From contig NZ_BOMS01000107.1 in assembly GCF_016862315.1 (NCBI RefSeq), positions 1-59,804 on the forward strand: a DNA stretch of 59,804 nucleotides, in the 5' to 3' direction. Every line of letters begins with the position of its first letter. The stretch's first letter is position 1. The notes under the pieces are model-generated. The model did not search any database. It saw only the letters and a list, made by a program, of their open reading frames with translations, and was not told where the DNA came from. The position numbers and the translations under genes are program-made. Shown here in pieces: positions 16,510 through 25,696 of the stretch. This DNA comes from Actinoplanes palleronii (GTDB lineage Bacteria > Actinomycetota > Actinomycetes > Mycobacteriales > Micromonosporaceae).

Positions 16510-16872
16510 TCACCCGGTGAAGGAGCCATCCGCGCCGGTGTCCACACCAGGAACATAGCCGAGGAACGACGCACTTCCCACTGTGCTCACCAGGATGTCG
16601 ACGGGTTCGCTGGCCGCCACAATGCGCACCGGACCCACATCGGCATGGTCGAACTCCAGCGCTTCGATGGCGCGCAGCCCGGCGCAGTCGCAGAAGGTCA
16701 GACCCGACAGATCCAAAAGGATCTCATCGGCGCCGGAGCCGGCCAGCAGGGTCGCTATCCGGTCGCGGAATGTGGCCACGGATCCGCTGTCCAGCTCGCC
16801 ACTGACGTAGATCATCGCCGTACCGTTCCGCCCGCGGTCACCATCCACGATCAGCGCGGGCGAGCCGATCAC
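16510..16872 (-). CDS. STAS-domain protein (anti-sigma antagonist-like), Cys at the phosphosite
   Basis: A 120-residue STAS domain. It keeps the family strand-helix pattern (TAMIYVSGELDSGSVATF; EILLDLSGLTFCDCAGLRAI). At the position where antagonists carry the phosphorylated serine or threonine this one has cysteine (DCAGL), a variant seen in other actinobacterial STAS proteins. It may therefore not be switched by a kinase in the usual way. GTG at 16872 overlaps the upstream stop (GTGA), which I take as the start; the longer frame overlaps the first STAS gene. Confidence 0.75.
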   Translation of the reverse strand: MIGSPALIVDGDRGRNGTAMIYVSGELDSGSVATFRDRIATLLAGSGADEILLDLSGLTFCDCAGLRAIEALEFDHADVGPVRIVAASEPVDILVSTVGSASFLGYVPGVDTGADGSFTG

Positions 16873-17213
16873 CGCGAACTCCCCACGAAGGCGCTGTGCC
16901 GGAAAACCGCCAGGGCGAAGATGAGCGCACCGATGTCGTCGCTGTCGGCCAGGACGTCCAGCAGGAGCGGCCACCGCAGTGCCTTGCGATGATGCTCGGC
17001 GTCATCGACGACGCGATAACGCACGCCATGCTCAACGGACAGGACGTAAATCGCGAGAAGCGCGTCGACCCCGGAATCGCCCAGAGCTGATACCTCGGCC
17101 AGGCTGACGTGCAGTTCGTCCACCTGCTCGCGCAGGACGATCTCCGATATGACTCGTTTCAAATTCTCCGCGGCGTCACCCGCCAGAACACCGCGTGGCT
17201 CGATACGCCGCAT
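16869..17213 (-). CDS. STAS-domain protein (anti-sigma factor antagonist-like)
   Basis: A 114-residue STAS domain. The phosphorylation loop reads SALGDSGVDALLAIY, with the expected aspartate-serine pair near residue 60. The ATG at 17213 follows a near-consensus ribosome site (CGGAGGAATGAT); an in-frame ATG further up has none. It is the first gene of the operon and is coupled to the second STAS gene by a GTGA overlap. No anti-sigma kinase or sigma gene is in the window, so its partner must be elsewhere. Confidence 0.75.
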   Translation of the reverse strand: MRRIEPRGVLAGDAAENLKRVISEIVLREQVDELHVSLAEVSALGDSGVDALLAIYVLSVEHGVRYRVVDDAEHHRKALRWPLLLDVLADSDDIGALIFALAVFRHSAFVGSSR

Positions 17214-17381
17214 ATCATTCCTCCGCGCCGTCGACGTGAATCCCACCGAGAGCGCCAGCACCTACATTTATGAAACTTAATAGACCTGAAGCCTACTGTT
17301 CAGATCACGCCAGCGAATCGGCATAAGTTCCTACTCCGATCCGGTGCAGGTCAGGAAACTCCACTCAGAACGGAAACCCGC

Positions 17382-17939
17382 TTGCGTACGATGAAAGCAG
17401 TCGTCTTGATGATGTTGACTCCGCTGGCGGGCTGCCAGGCCGGCCCGGAGACGGTCGATCCGGCGTCGCCACGCACCCTCGCACTGACCGCCGGCGCGGT
17501 CGGAAGCGTGCCGAACGGCGGGCCGGCAGCGACGATGCAGTCCGAGTTGACCGCCCTGTTCGGCGCACCCACCCGGGTGACCGACGTCGAGCCGTGCCTG
17601 CTCGCCGGGCCCACCACGGTCAAGGAACGCGCCCTCGACTGGCAGAACCTGACCGTCACGGTGGCCTCGGAGGCGGGCGCGGCCGAGACGGTCGCCGGGT
17701 GGAGTGTCCGCCCGGGAGCCCTGAGCACCCGGCTCGACCTGCCCTACGGCGTGAGTACCCGGACGAGCGTGCCGGACGCGCTGTCGGTGATCCCGGACGC
17801 CACCGGCAAGTACAACGACATGTTCGGCCTGTTCGAGATCTTCACGAAGGCGGAGCCGGACGTCTTCTGGACCGGCGACAAGCCGGACGGTTCCGGACTC
17901 ATCACCCACATCACCAATCACCCCCAGTTCTGTGAGTGA
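17382..17939 (+). CDS. Putative lipoprotein of unknown function
   Basis: A 185-residue protein with a short lipoprotein signal: MKAVVLMMLTPLAGC gives a lipobox LAGC with the acylated cysteine at residue 18. The mature part contains two further cysteines (EPCLLAG; HPQFCE at the very end) that could pair. A TTG at 17382 has GGAA six bases upstream; the ATG at 17391 is the alternative and leaves a very short n-region. I do not recognise a family. It is divergent from the STAS operon and convergent with the GGDEF-EAL gene. Confidence 0.65.
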   Translation: MRTMKAVVLMMLTPLAGCQAGPETVDPASPRTLALTAGAVGSVPNGGPAATMQSELTALFGAPTRVTDVEPCLLAGPTTVKERALDWQNLTVTVASEAGAAETVAGWSVRPGALSTRLDLPYGVSTRTSVPDALSVIPDATGKYNDMFGLFEIFTKAEPDVFWTGDKPDGSGLITHITNHPQFCE

Positions 17940-17968
17940 CCGCCGGTGATTGTGCAGCCTGGGCCGCG

Positions 17969-20257
17969 TCAGGCGGTGCGCAGGACCGCGCGCAGTGCCT
18001 CGACGGCCGCGATCGGCTTCAGCGGGCGGTGGAAGTGGTAGCCCTGGCCGAAGCCGCAGCCCATCGCGGCCAGCAGCTCCGCCTGCTCCGCCGTCTCGAT
18101 GCCCTCGGCGACCACCTGCAGGTCGAAGGCCAGTCCGAGGTGGACCAGCGCCTCGGCCACCCGCCGGGCCCGCGGTTGTTCGGTGATGCCGGCGATGAAC
18201 GAGCGGTCGATCTTCAGGATGCTGACCGGGAGCCGGCTCAGGTAGCTCAGGGCCGAATACCCGGTGCCGAAGTCGTCGACCGCGAACCGGATGCCCTGGC
18301 CGCGGAGCGCTTCGAGGCGGCTGATGGTCTGCTCGTCGGGTTCCAGGGCGGTGCTCTCGGTGATCTCCAGGAGCAGCCGGTCGGCCGGGAAACCGGTCTC
18401 GGCGAGCACCCCGGTGACCACGGCCGGCAGGTCGGCCTGTTTCACCTGCTGGGGTGACAGGTTGACGCTGAGCCGGACCCGGTCGGCGCCGGGGACGCAT
18501 CCGCTCCACTCCGCGGCCTGCCGGCACGCTTCGCGCAACACCCATTCCCCCATCGGTACGATCGCGCCGGTCTCCTCGGCCATCTCGACGAACGCCCCGG
18601 GCATCAGCAGGCCACGTGTCGGGTGGTTCCATCTGACCAGCGCCTCGACCGCGACGATCTCCCCGGCCTCGACGCCGGTGCTGCCACTGAGCGCGACCAC
18701 CGGCTGATAGTGCAGGGCCAGCTCGTCGTTCTCGATGGCCCGGCGCAGCTCGGCGTCGCGGGCGCCCGGGTCGAGTTCGGCGTCGTAGAGCTGGTAGCGG
18801 GCCCGGCCGGAGCGTTTGGCGGCGTACATGGCCAGGTCGGCGCGGTGCAGCAGCTGGTCGGCTTCGAGCGGCTCGTGGCCGTCGTAGACCGCGACGCCGA
18901 CGCTGGCTTCGACGCCCAGGACCAGGTCACCGAGCACGACCGGGGTGCGCAGCGCCTCGACCAGGCGCTGGGCGATCCGCTCGGCGGTGGCGCTGTCCGG
19001 CAGCCCGCGCAGGATGACGGCGAACTCGTCGCCGCCGAGCCGGCCCGCGGTGTCACCGGAACGGATCACCGATCGGAGGGCGACCGCTGCCGCCTGCAGG
19101 ACCGCGTCGCCGGCTTCATGGCCGTACGTATCATTGATGGGTTTGAATTTGTCCAGGTCGATGAGGAGAACCGCGGAGCAGCGGTCGGCGCGCGGGGGCT
19201 GCGCGACCAGATCCGCGACCCGGTTGTTGATCAGGATCCGGTTGGCGAGGCCGGTCAGCGGGTCGGTCACCGCCATGTCGTGGTTCTCCCGGAGCACGAA
19301 CATCTGGCGTACGACGACCAGCACGGTCAGCAGGATCGCCCCGATGATCATGCCGCCGAGCGGGTACATGCCCTGCTCCCGGGCCAGGTAACCGAGCACG
19401 GCGTAGGCGAGCGCGATCGCGCCGTACGGCAGCCAGTTGATCCGCCCGAGCCGGCCGGCCGGGCGCGGCGCCTCGCGACCCTGCCGGTACGTGCGGTGCG
19501 CGGCGAGCGCCAGCAGGTATTCGCCGCTGAGCCAGAACAGGTCGGGCCACATGCCCCCGCCGAACCCGACGTGCAGTTGCAGGTAGCCGTAGGCGGCGTC
19601 GGCGACGATGAACAGCGTGATCGCCGCGGTCAGCAACCGCACCGCGGGATCGGCGGCGGCCGAGCGGCCCATCATCAGCATCGCCAGGGCGAGCACCAGC
19701 AGCAGGTCACCGACCGGCTGGGCGGCCGCCACGGCGACCCGGTGCACCGGCACGTCGTGGTCGACGAAGAGCGGCCCGAGCAGCAGGTACCACAGGATCA
19801 TCGACGCGCCGGCCGCCACGATCAGCGCGTCCAGGCTCAGCTTGATCCGCTCGACCCGGGACCGGCGTTCGTCCGGCAACAGCAGCAGCCCGGCGAACAT
19901 GAACGGGACGAACGCGATGAACCAGTAGTCGGCGCCGGCCGGGAACTCCGGCGGGCCGTGCACGGCGTCCTCGAGGAACCACAGGACCTGGGCGATCAGC
20001 CGGCAGGCGAACGCCACCGTGATGAACGTCCAGGCCCGGCGGATCCGGCGACCCCCGCGGCCGCGCAGCACCACCCGCAGGCCGAGGGCAGTGACCAGCA
20101 TGCCGATCGGCACGTGCACCAGGTCGGTGACGAAGCGGCGCAGGTCGCTGCCGCCGGCCCGGCCGAGGTAGAACACGAAGAAGGCGGCCAGCAGCAGCCC
20201 GGTCCCGGCCACCGCCGCGTTCGCCACCCGCCCGCCGGAGTGTTGCGTTAGCCTCAC
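17969..20257 (-). CDS. Membrane-anchored GGDEF-EAL protein (c-di-GMP turnover)
   Basis: A 762-residue protein with about nine N-terminal membrane helices (residues 10-325), a GGDEF domain (about 335-495) and an EAL domain (about 505-755). The cyclase motif is intact (RLGGDEF), as are the phosphodiesterase signatures EALVRW, LEITES, DDFGTGYSAL, KIDRSFI and EGIE. It could make and break c-di-GMP, with direction set by the membrane sensor. The GTG at 20257 is the likely start; its ribosome site is poor. A terminator hairpin separates it from the M1 gene upstream. Confidence 0.9.
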   Translation of the reverse strand: MRLTQHSGGRVANAAVAGTGLLLAAFFVFYLGRAGGSDLRRFVTDLVHVPIGMLVTALGLRVVLRGRGGRRIRRAWTFITVAFACRLIAQVLWFLEDAVHGPPEFPAGADYWFIAFVPFMFAGLLLLPDERRSRVERIKLSLDALIVAAGASMILWYLLLGPLFVDHDVPVHRVAVAAAQPVGDLLLVLALAMLMMGRSAAADPAVRLLTAAITLFIVADAAYGYLQLHVGFGGGMWPDLFWLSGEYLLALAAHRTYRQGREAPRPAGRLGRINWLPYGAIALAYAVLGYLAREQGMYPLGGMIIGAILLTVLVVVRQMFVLRENHDMAVTDPLTGLANRILINNRVADLVAQPPRADRCSAVLLIDLDKFKPINDTYGHEAGDAVLQAAAVALRSVIRSGDTAGRLGGDEFAVILRGLPDSATAERIAQRLVEALRTPVVLGDLVLGVEASVGVAVYDGHEPLEADQLLHRADLAMYAAKRSGRARYQLYDAELDPGARDAELRRAIENDELALHYQPVVALSGSTGVEAGEIVAVEALVRWNHPTRGLLMPGAFVEMAEETGAIVPMGEWVLREACRQAAEWSGCVPGADRVRLSVNLSPQQVKQADLPAVVTGVLAETGFPADRLLLEITESTALEPDEQTISRLEALRGQGIRFAVDDFGTGYSALSYLSRLPVSILKIDRSFIAGITEQPRARRVAEALVHLGLAFDLQVVAEGIETAEQAELLAAMGCGFGQGYHFHRPLKPIAAVEALRAVLRTA

Positions 20258-20277
20258 ACCGTTCGATCGGCACCAGC

Positions 20278-20299
20278 CGGGGTGCTGCTGAGCACCCCG
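20278..20299 (-). terminator. Terminator after the M1 peptidase gene
   Basis: CGGGGTGCT and AGCACCCCG form a nine-base stem around the tetraloop GCTG, starting four bases after the M1 stop on the minus strand. It probably ends the Pls-M1 transcript before the GGDEF-EAL gene. Confidence 0.65.
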
Positions 20300-20302
20300 C
20301 GC

Positions 20303-21640
20303 TCAGCGCGGCAGTGGCGGCAGCGCCGGCCGGTCCAGCCACGCGGTGAACAGGTCGTCCAGCGGGCGGGCCGAGAACCGGGCGGCGTGGATCCGGAACT
20401 GCTCGGTGGTCACCGTCCGGTGCTGGTGCTCGGCGACCCACGAGCGGACCAGCGCGAAGAACGACGCCTCGCCCAGCCGCGCGCGCAACGCGTGCAGGGT
20501 CAGCGCGCCGCGCTTGTAGACCAGCGGGTCGAACATCCGGTCGACGCCCGGGTCGGCGACGGTGATGTCCGCGGGCTGCGCCGCGGCCCAGGTGTGCCAC
20601 CGGGCCGCGTGGGCGGCCGCGGACGGTCCGCCGGAGGCGCCGGACCACAACCATTCCGCGTACGTGGCGAAGCCCTCGTTGAGCCAGATGTGGCGCCAGT
20701 CGGCCACCGTGAGGCTGTTGCCGAACCACTGGTGGGCCAGTTCGTGCACGACCAGGCGTTCGTGGGTGCGCCGCCCGTCGACGTGGTTGCGCCCGAACAC
20801 CGCCATGCCCTGCGCCTCGATCGGGTCGTCCAGGTCGTCGTCGGCGACCACCACGACGTACTCGCGGAACGGGTACGGGCCGAACAGCCGCTCCAACGCG
20901 ATCATGATCTCGCCGTGCCGGCCGAAGTCGTGGCGGAACAGCGTGCGCAGCCGGGGCGGGATCGCGGCGCGCTGCACCACCCGCCCGGCGGCCAGCTCGA
21001 CCAGCTCGTACCGGCCGACCTGCACGCTCATCAGGTACGGGGCGGTCGGCTCGTTGCGCTCGTACACCCAGGTGGTGGTGCCCGCGCCGCGACGCCGGGT
21101 GACCAGGTCACCGGTGACCACCACCGCGTACGGGGTGGCGGTGGTGACCTTCACCAGGAACGTCGCCTTGTCGTCGGGCCGGTCGTTGCACGGGAACCAG
21201 GACGGCGCCCCGATCGGCTGGCTCGCCACGAGCGCCCCGTCGGTCAGTTCGTCCCAGCCGATGTCACCCCATCGGTCGGTGATCGGCACCGGCTTCCCCG
21301 CGTACCGAATCTCGATCTTGAAGGTGGCGCCGTGACCGATGGCACTCTCCGGACGGATCCGGATCTTGTCCGGCCGGTGCTCGAACTTCGCCGGCCGCCC
21401 GTCGACCCGCACGTCCTGCACCCGGAAGCGACCCAGGTCGAGGGTGAACCGGGACAGCGACTGCGACGCCCGCGCCGTGATCACGGCCTTGCCGGCCAGC
21501 CGGTTCGCCGGCACCCGGTAGTCCAGGTCGAGGTCGTAGTGCAGCACCCGATAGCCGCCGTTGCCGTGCCGGGGCAGGTACCCGTCGGCCGAGTGGTCGG
21601 CGCCCGGTGTGGCGCCGACCGGCCCTGCCGGCGGGGTCAC
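20303..21640 (-). CDS. M1 family zinc metallopeptidase, partner of the Pls-like synthetase
   Basis: A 445-residue two-domain M1 peptidase. The zinc site is complete: HELAH near residue 310 and NEGFATYAEW about 18 residues later. The substrate-binding GxMEN motif is replaced by AQGMAVF. No signal peptide is evident with the chosen start. GTG at 21640 overlaps the stop of the synthetase gene (GTGA), so the two proteins are made together. Zinc aminopeptidases are, as I recall, the enzymes that degrade epsilon-poly-lysine in Streptomyces albulus. A role in trimming, degrading or resisting the product of the synthetase is therefore plausible. Confidence 0.9.
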   Translation of the reverse strand: MTPPAGPVGATPGADHSADGYLPRHGNGGYRVLHYDLDLDYRVPANRLAGKAVITARASQSLSRFTLDLGRFRVQDVRVDGRPAKFEHRPDKIRIRPESAIGHGATFKIEIRYAGKPVPITDRWGDIGWDELTDGALVASQPIGAPSWFPCNDRPDDKATFLVKVTTATPYAVVVTGDLVTRRRGAGTTTWVYERNEPTAPYLMSVQVGRYELVELAAGRVVQRAAIPPRLRTLFRHDFGRHGEIMIALERLFGPYPFREYVVVVADDDLDDPIEAQGMAVFGRNHVDGRRTHERLVVHELAHQWFGNSLTVADWRHIWLNEGFATYAEWLWSGASGGPSAAAHAARWHTWAAAQPADITVADPGVDRMFDPLVYKRGALTLHALRARLGEASFFALVRSWVAEHQHRTVTTEQFRIHAARFSARPLDDLFTAWLDRPALPPLPR

Positions 21641-24600
21641 CGCCGCCGCGACGCCGTCGCGGACCAGGCGGCGATGGGGTTGCCGAGCCACTGGCTGTCG
21701 TCCGGCACGGCGTCACCGCGGGTGACGAGCGAGCCCGGTCCCACCGTGGTGCGCGCGCCGATGCTCGCGCCGGGCAGCACGATCCCGTGCGGGCCGAGCG
21801 TGGCGCCCGCGCCCAGAGTCACCTCGTCCATGCTCATGATTCGATCATGGAACAGGTGGGTCTGGACCACGCACCCCCGGTTGACCGTCGCACCGGCACC
21901 GAGCGTGACGAGGTCGTACTCGGGCAGCCAGTACGTCTCCAGCCAGACACCGCGGCCGATGCGTGCACCGAGCGTGCGCAGCCACAGGGTGAGCAGCGGC
22001 GTGCCGTTGGCGAAGCGGAACAGCCACGGCGCGGCGAGCACCTCGACAAACGTGTCGGCCAGCTCGTTGCGCCACACGAACGACGTCCACAGCGCCCGGT
22101 CGGTGACGGTGAACCGGCCGATCAGCAGCCACTTGGCGGCCGTCGCGGTCAGCGCCGCCACGATCGCCGCGGCCAGCATCACCGGCCCGGCGGCCAGCGC
22201 GGCCACCCAGCCGCCGCCGGTCCGCCAGATCAGCGCGAGCGCCGCGAGCACGAAGATGGCCAGCGCGCCGGCGCACATCACCGGGATGACCCGGCACAGC
22301 TCGATCAGGGCGCGGGCCACCTTGAGGCGCAGCGGCGGGGCGAAGGTGCGGCTGGTGTCGGCCGCCTCGACGGTACGACGCAGCGGCATCGGCGGGGCAC
22401 CCAGCCACGACGAGCCCTTCTTCGCCTTGTGCGGCGCCGACGAGAGCACGCCGACCAGGCCCCGCTTCGGCACCGACCGGCCGGGCGCCGCCATCCCCGA
22501 GTTGCCGAGGAAGGCCTGCTTGCCGATCCGGGCCGGGGCGACCCGCAGCCAGCCGTGGCTCAGCTCGTACGTGGCGACCATGGTGTCGTCGGCCAGGAAC
22601 GCGCCGTCGTCGACGGTCGTCATGGCCGGCAGCGCCAGCACCGTGGACGCCTCCACACCACGGCCGACCTTCGCGCCGAGCAGGCGCAGCCAGACCGGGG
22701 TGAACAGGCTGGCGTACATCGGGAACAGCGCGGTCCGCGCCATCCCCATCAGGCGTTCGGTCGTCCACACCTGCCAGGCGACCCGGCCCTGCACGGGGTG
22801 GAAACCGGCGCGCAGGCCGACGCTGAGCACCCGCACCGACACCAGCACCACCAGGGCGTAGGTGAACAGGTAGGCGACCGAGGCGCCGGGGACGGCGATC
22901 AGCGCGGCCTCGAGCGCCGGGCGGCCGTCGACAGCCCAGCCGAGCAACGCCAGCGCCGGCAGCGCGGCCACCGCCGGGACCAGGCCGAGCAGCTGCGCGG
23001 TCAGGCTGTACGCGGCCACCCAGAACTTCGCGCCGAGCCGGTGCCGGTCCGGGCGCTGCACCGGCCAGCCCTCGGCGTCCTTGTCGGTGACCGGGGCGGC
23101 CGGCGAACCCGCCCAGCGCCGACCGGCCGGGACCGCGCCGGTCACCGTCGAACCCGCGCCGATCTTCGCGCCCTTGCCGACCCGGGCGCCGGGCATCAGT
23201 GTGCTGCGGGATCCGACCTTGGCGCCGGCGCCGACCCGCACCATGCCGACCCGCACCACGTTCCCGTCGACCCAGTAGCCGGACAGGTCGACCTCCGGCT
23301 CGATCGCCGCGCCCCGGCCCATCTTCAGCAGGCCGGTGACCGGCGGCGCGGAGTGCAGGTCGACGTCGCGGCCGATCCGCGCACCGAGCATCTTCGCGTA
23401 AGTGATCATCCAGCCGGCGCCGGCGACACCGTTCGCGCCGGTCAGCTCGGCGAGCCGTTCGGCCGCCCAGAGCCGCAGGTGCACGCCGCCGCCGCGCGGG
23501 TACTTGCCGGGCCCGACCCCGCGCAGCAACATCCGTGCGCCGGTGGCCGCGACCGCGATCCGCCCGGCCGGGCTGAACAGCAGCAGCCAGCCGGCCGCGA
23601 TCCACCACCAGGAGACCTGCGGTGCCCACTCCGCGACGGTGAGCAGGGCGAGCACCTTGCCGACCGCGGCCAGCACGGTGACCCAGCGCAGCCCGACCAG
23701 CGCGAGCATCGGCAGCAGCAGCAACGCCTGCACGAACCCGGCGCGCAGGGGCGTGGGCCGCACCGTGCTGCGCGCCTTGGCCTCCGCGCCCAGCGCGCCC
23801 AGCACCGACGCCATCTGCGACAGCCTCGGGTTCTGGTAGACGTCGGCGACCGACACCTGCGGGTAGGTCAGCCGGATCCAGGCGACCAGCTGCGCCGCGT
23901 TCAGGCTGCTGCCGCCGTTGCTGAAGAAGTCGGCGCCGCCGTAGCCGGGGCGTACCCCGAGGATCTGCTCCCACCCGCCGGCCAGCCACTCCTCGGCCTC
24001 GGTCAGCTCGGCCTCGGCGCCGGCCGAGACGGCCAGGGGCCAGGGCAGCGCGGCCCGGTCCACCTTGCCGGACGTGCGGGTCGGCAGGTCGTCGATCACG
24101 GCGAGCAGCGGGACCAGCGCGGCCGGCAGCTGCTCGCGGATCCGTTCGGTCGCGGCGGCCAGGTCGAACCCGTCGCCGTCGCGGGCCACCAGGTAGCCGA
24201 CCAGCAGCTGGTTGCCGGCCGCGGTGCGTTTCACCGCGGCGGCCGCGCCGGCCACCCCGGGCAGCGCCTGCAGGGCGGCGTCGACCTCACCCAGCTCGAT
24301 CCGGCGGCCACCGAGCTTGACCTGCTCGTCGCCGCGGCCCAGGAACAGCAGTCCCTCGGGTTCGGCGCGGACGATGTCGCCGCTGCGGTAGGCGCGCGCC
24401 CAGTCGAGCGAGGGCAGCGCCGCGAACTTTTCGGCGTCCTTGCCGGCGTCCAGGTAACGGGCCAGGCCCACCCCGCCGATGACCAGCTCACCGGTCTCGC
24501 CCATCGCCACCGGGTCACCGGCGGCGTCGACCACGACGAGTTCCCAGCCGGCCAGGGGCAGACCGATCCGGACCGGGCCCTCGCCGGTGAGCCGGGCCGC

Positions 24601-25569
24601 GCAGGCGACCACTGTCGCCTCGGTCGGCCCGTACGTGTTCCAGACCTCGCGGCCCTCGACCGCGAGCCGCTCGGCCAGCTCGGGCGGGCACGCCTCCCCG
24701 CCGAAGATCAGCAGCCGGACGTCCTCGAGGGCCTCGACCGGCCAGAGCGCGGCGAGCGTCGGCACCGTGGAGACCACGGTGATCCGCTGCTCGGCCAGCC
24801 ACGGTCCCAGGTCGACGCCGCTGCGCACCAGCGACCGCGCGGCCGGCACCAGGCAGGCGCCGTGCCGCCAGGCCAGCCACATCTCCTCGCAGGACGCGTC
24901 GAAGGCCACCGACAGCCCGGCGAGCACCCGGTCGGGCGGCCCGAGCGGCTCGGTGCCGTCGTCGACCAGGAACAGCTGTGCCTCGGCGTCGACGAACGCG
25001 GCGGCGGCGCCGTGCGAGACCGCCACGCCCTTCGGGGTGCCGGTCGACCCGGAGGTGAAGATGATCCAGGCGTCGTCGGTCGGTTCCGGTCGTCCGGGGC
25101 GACCTTCCGGGGTACGACGGACCGTCACGCCCAGCCCGTCACCGAGCACGGCACAGACGTCCGCCTCGGCGAAGACCAGCTCGGCGCGTTCCTCCGGGTC
25201 GTCCGCGTCGACCGGCACGTACGCCGCGCCGACCGCGAGCACACCGAGGATCGCGAGGTAGAGCTCGGCCGAACCGGACGGGATCCGGATGCCCACCCGG
25301 TCGCCGACGCCGACACCGTGCCCGGACAGCGTCGCGCGCAACGCCTCGACCTCACCGGCCAGCTCACGGTAGGTCAGCCCGGCACCACCGGCGTCGATGG
25401 CGGGCGCGTGGGCGTGGTCGCGTACCGTCGCGTCGAGGATGTCGAGCAGGGTGCGGCGTATCGGTGCGGAACGGGACCGGAACAGCGCCGGCGCCTCCGG
25501 GGAAACCTCGGTCTCGGAAAGCTCGATCAGTCGCAGATCCGTGGTCACGGTCACCGGTGCGCGCTCCAT
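21637..25569 (-). CDS. Pls/PosA-like nonribosomal peptide synthetase (A-T-membrane-LbH)
   Basis: A 1310-residue synthetase, close to the 1319 of epsilon-poly-lysine synthetase. Residues 40-520 are an adenylation domain (FTSGSTGTPKG; YGPTEAT; YRSGDIV; terminal lysine in SGKVDR). Residues 535-605 are a carrier domain with the phosphopantetheine serine in SNGGSSLNA near 551. The rest is pairs of membrane helices alternating with three hexapeptide-repeat (left-handed beta-helix) domains near 725-815, 960-1040 and 1200-1300. There is no condensation or thioesterase domain. By alignment to GrsA the ten specificity residues read D-A-E-S-I-G-T-V-V-K, like the lysine code I recall for bacitracin synthetase. 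The ATG at 25569 follows GGGGGCGGAG. Confidence 0.9.
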   Translation of the reverse strand: MERAPVTVTTDLRLIELSETEVSPEAPALFRSRSAPIRRTLLDILDATVRDHAHAPAIDAGGAGLTYRELAGEVEALRATLSGHGVGVGDRVGIRIPSGSAELYLAILGVLAVGAAYVPVDADDPEERAELVFAEADVCAVLGDGLGVTVRRTPEGRPGRPEPTDDAWIIFTSGSTGTPKGVAVSHGAAAAFVDAEAQLFLVDDGTEPLGPPDRVLAGLSVAFDASCEEMWLAWRHGACLVPAARSLVRSGVDLGPWLAEQRITVVSTVPTLAALWPVEALEDVRLLIFGGEACPPELAERLAVEGREVWNTYGPTEATVVACAARLTGEGPVRIGLPLAGWELVVVDAAGDPVAMGETGELVIGGVGLARYLDAGKDAEKFAALPSLDWARAYRSGDIVRAEPEGLLFLGRGDEQVKLGGRRIELGEVDAALQALPGVAGAAAAVKRTAAGNQLLVGYLVARDGDGFDLAAATERIREQLPAALVPLLAVIDDLPTRTSGKVDRAALPWPLAVSAGAEAELTEAEEWLAGGWEQILGVRPGYGGADFFSNGGSSLNAAQLVAWIRLTYPQVSVADVYQNPRLSQMASVLGALGAEAKARSTVRPTPLRAGFVQALLLLPMLALVGLRWVTVLAAVGKVLALLTVAEWAPQVSWWWIAAGWLLLFSPAGRIAVAATGARMLLRGVGPGKYPRGGGVHLRLWAAERLAELTGANGVAGAGWMITYAKMLGARIGRDVDLHSAPPVTGLLKMGRGAAIEPEVDLSGYWVDGNVVRVGMVRVGAGAKVGSRSTLMPGARVGKGAKIGAGSTVTGAVPAGRRWAGSPAAPVTDKDAEGWPVQRPDRHRLGAKFWVAAYSLTAQLLGLVPAVAALPALALLGWAVDGRPALEAALIAVPGASVAYLFTYALVVLVSVRVLSVGLRAGFHPVQGRVAWQVWTTERLMGMARTALFPMYASLFTPVWLRLLGAKVGRGVEASTVLALPAMTTVDDGAFLADDTMVATYELSHGWLRVAPARIGKQAFLGNSGMAAPGRSVPKRGLVGVLSSAPHKAKKGSSWLGAPPMPLRRTVEAADTSRTFAPPLRLKVARALIELCRVIPVMCAGALAIFVLAALALIWRTGGGWVAALAAGPVMLAAAIVAALTATAAKWLLIGRFTVTDRALWTSFVWRNELADTFVEVLAAPWLFRFANGTPLLTLWLRTLGARIGRGVWLETYWLPEYDLVTLGAGATVNRGCVVQTHLFHDRIMSMDEVTLGAGATLGPHGIVLPGASIGARTTVGPGSLVTRGDAVPDDSQWLGNPIAAWSATASRRR

Positions 25570-25696
25570 CTCCGCCCCCGGCTGGTCGTCTGTCAGGCGC
25601 ACGGCGCCGAGCCGCCCGGGGCAGCCCTCAAAGTTACGGGCCGGAAACGCAATGTGGTGGCCCATTGCCGATTTCGTGGCCACTGCCACACCACTG

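Noticed and set aside
17369..17375. AACGGAA before the lipoprotein gene as a further TetR site
   Set aside because: The seven-base half-site occurs by chance elsewhere (also within the LuxR gene near 15205) and has no right arm here.
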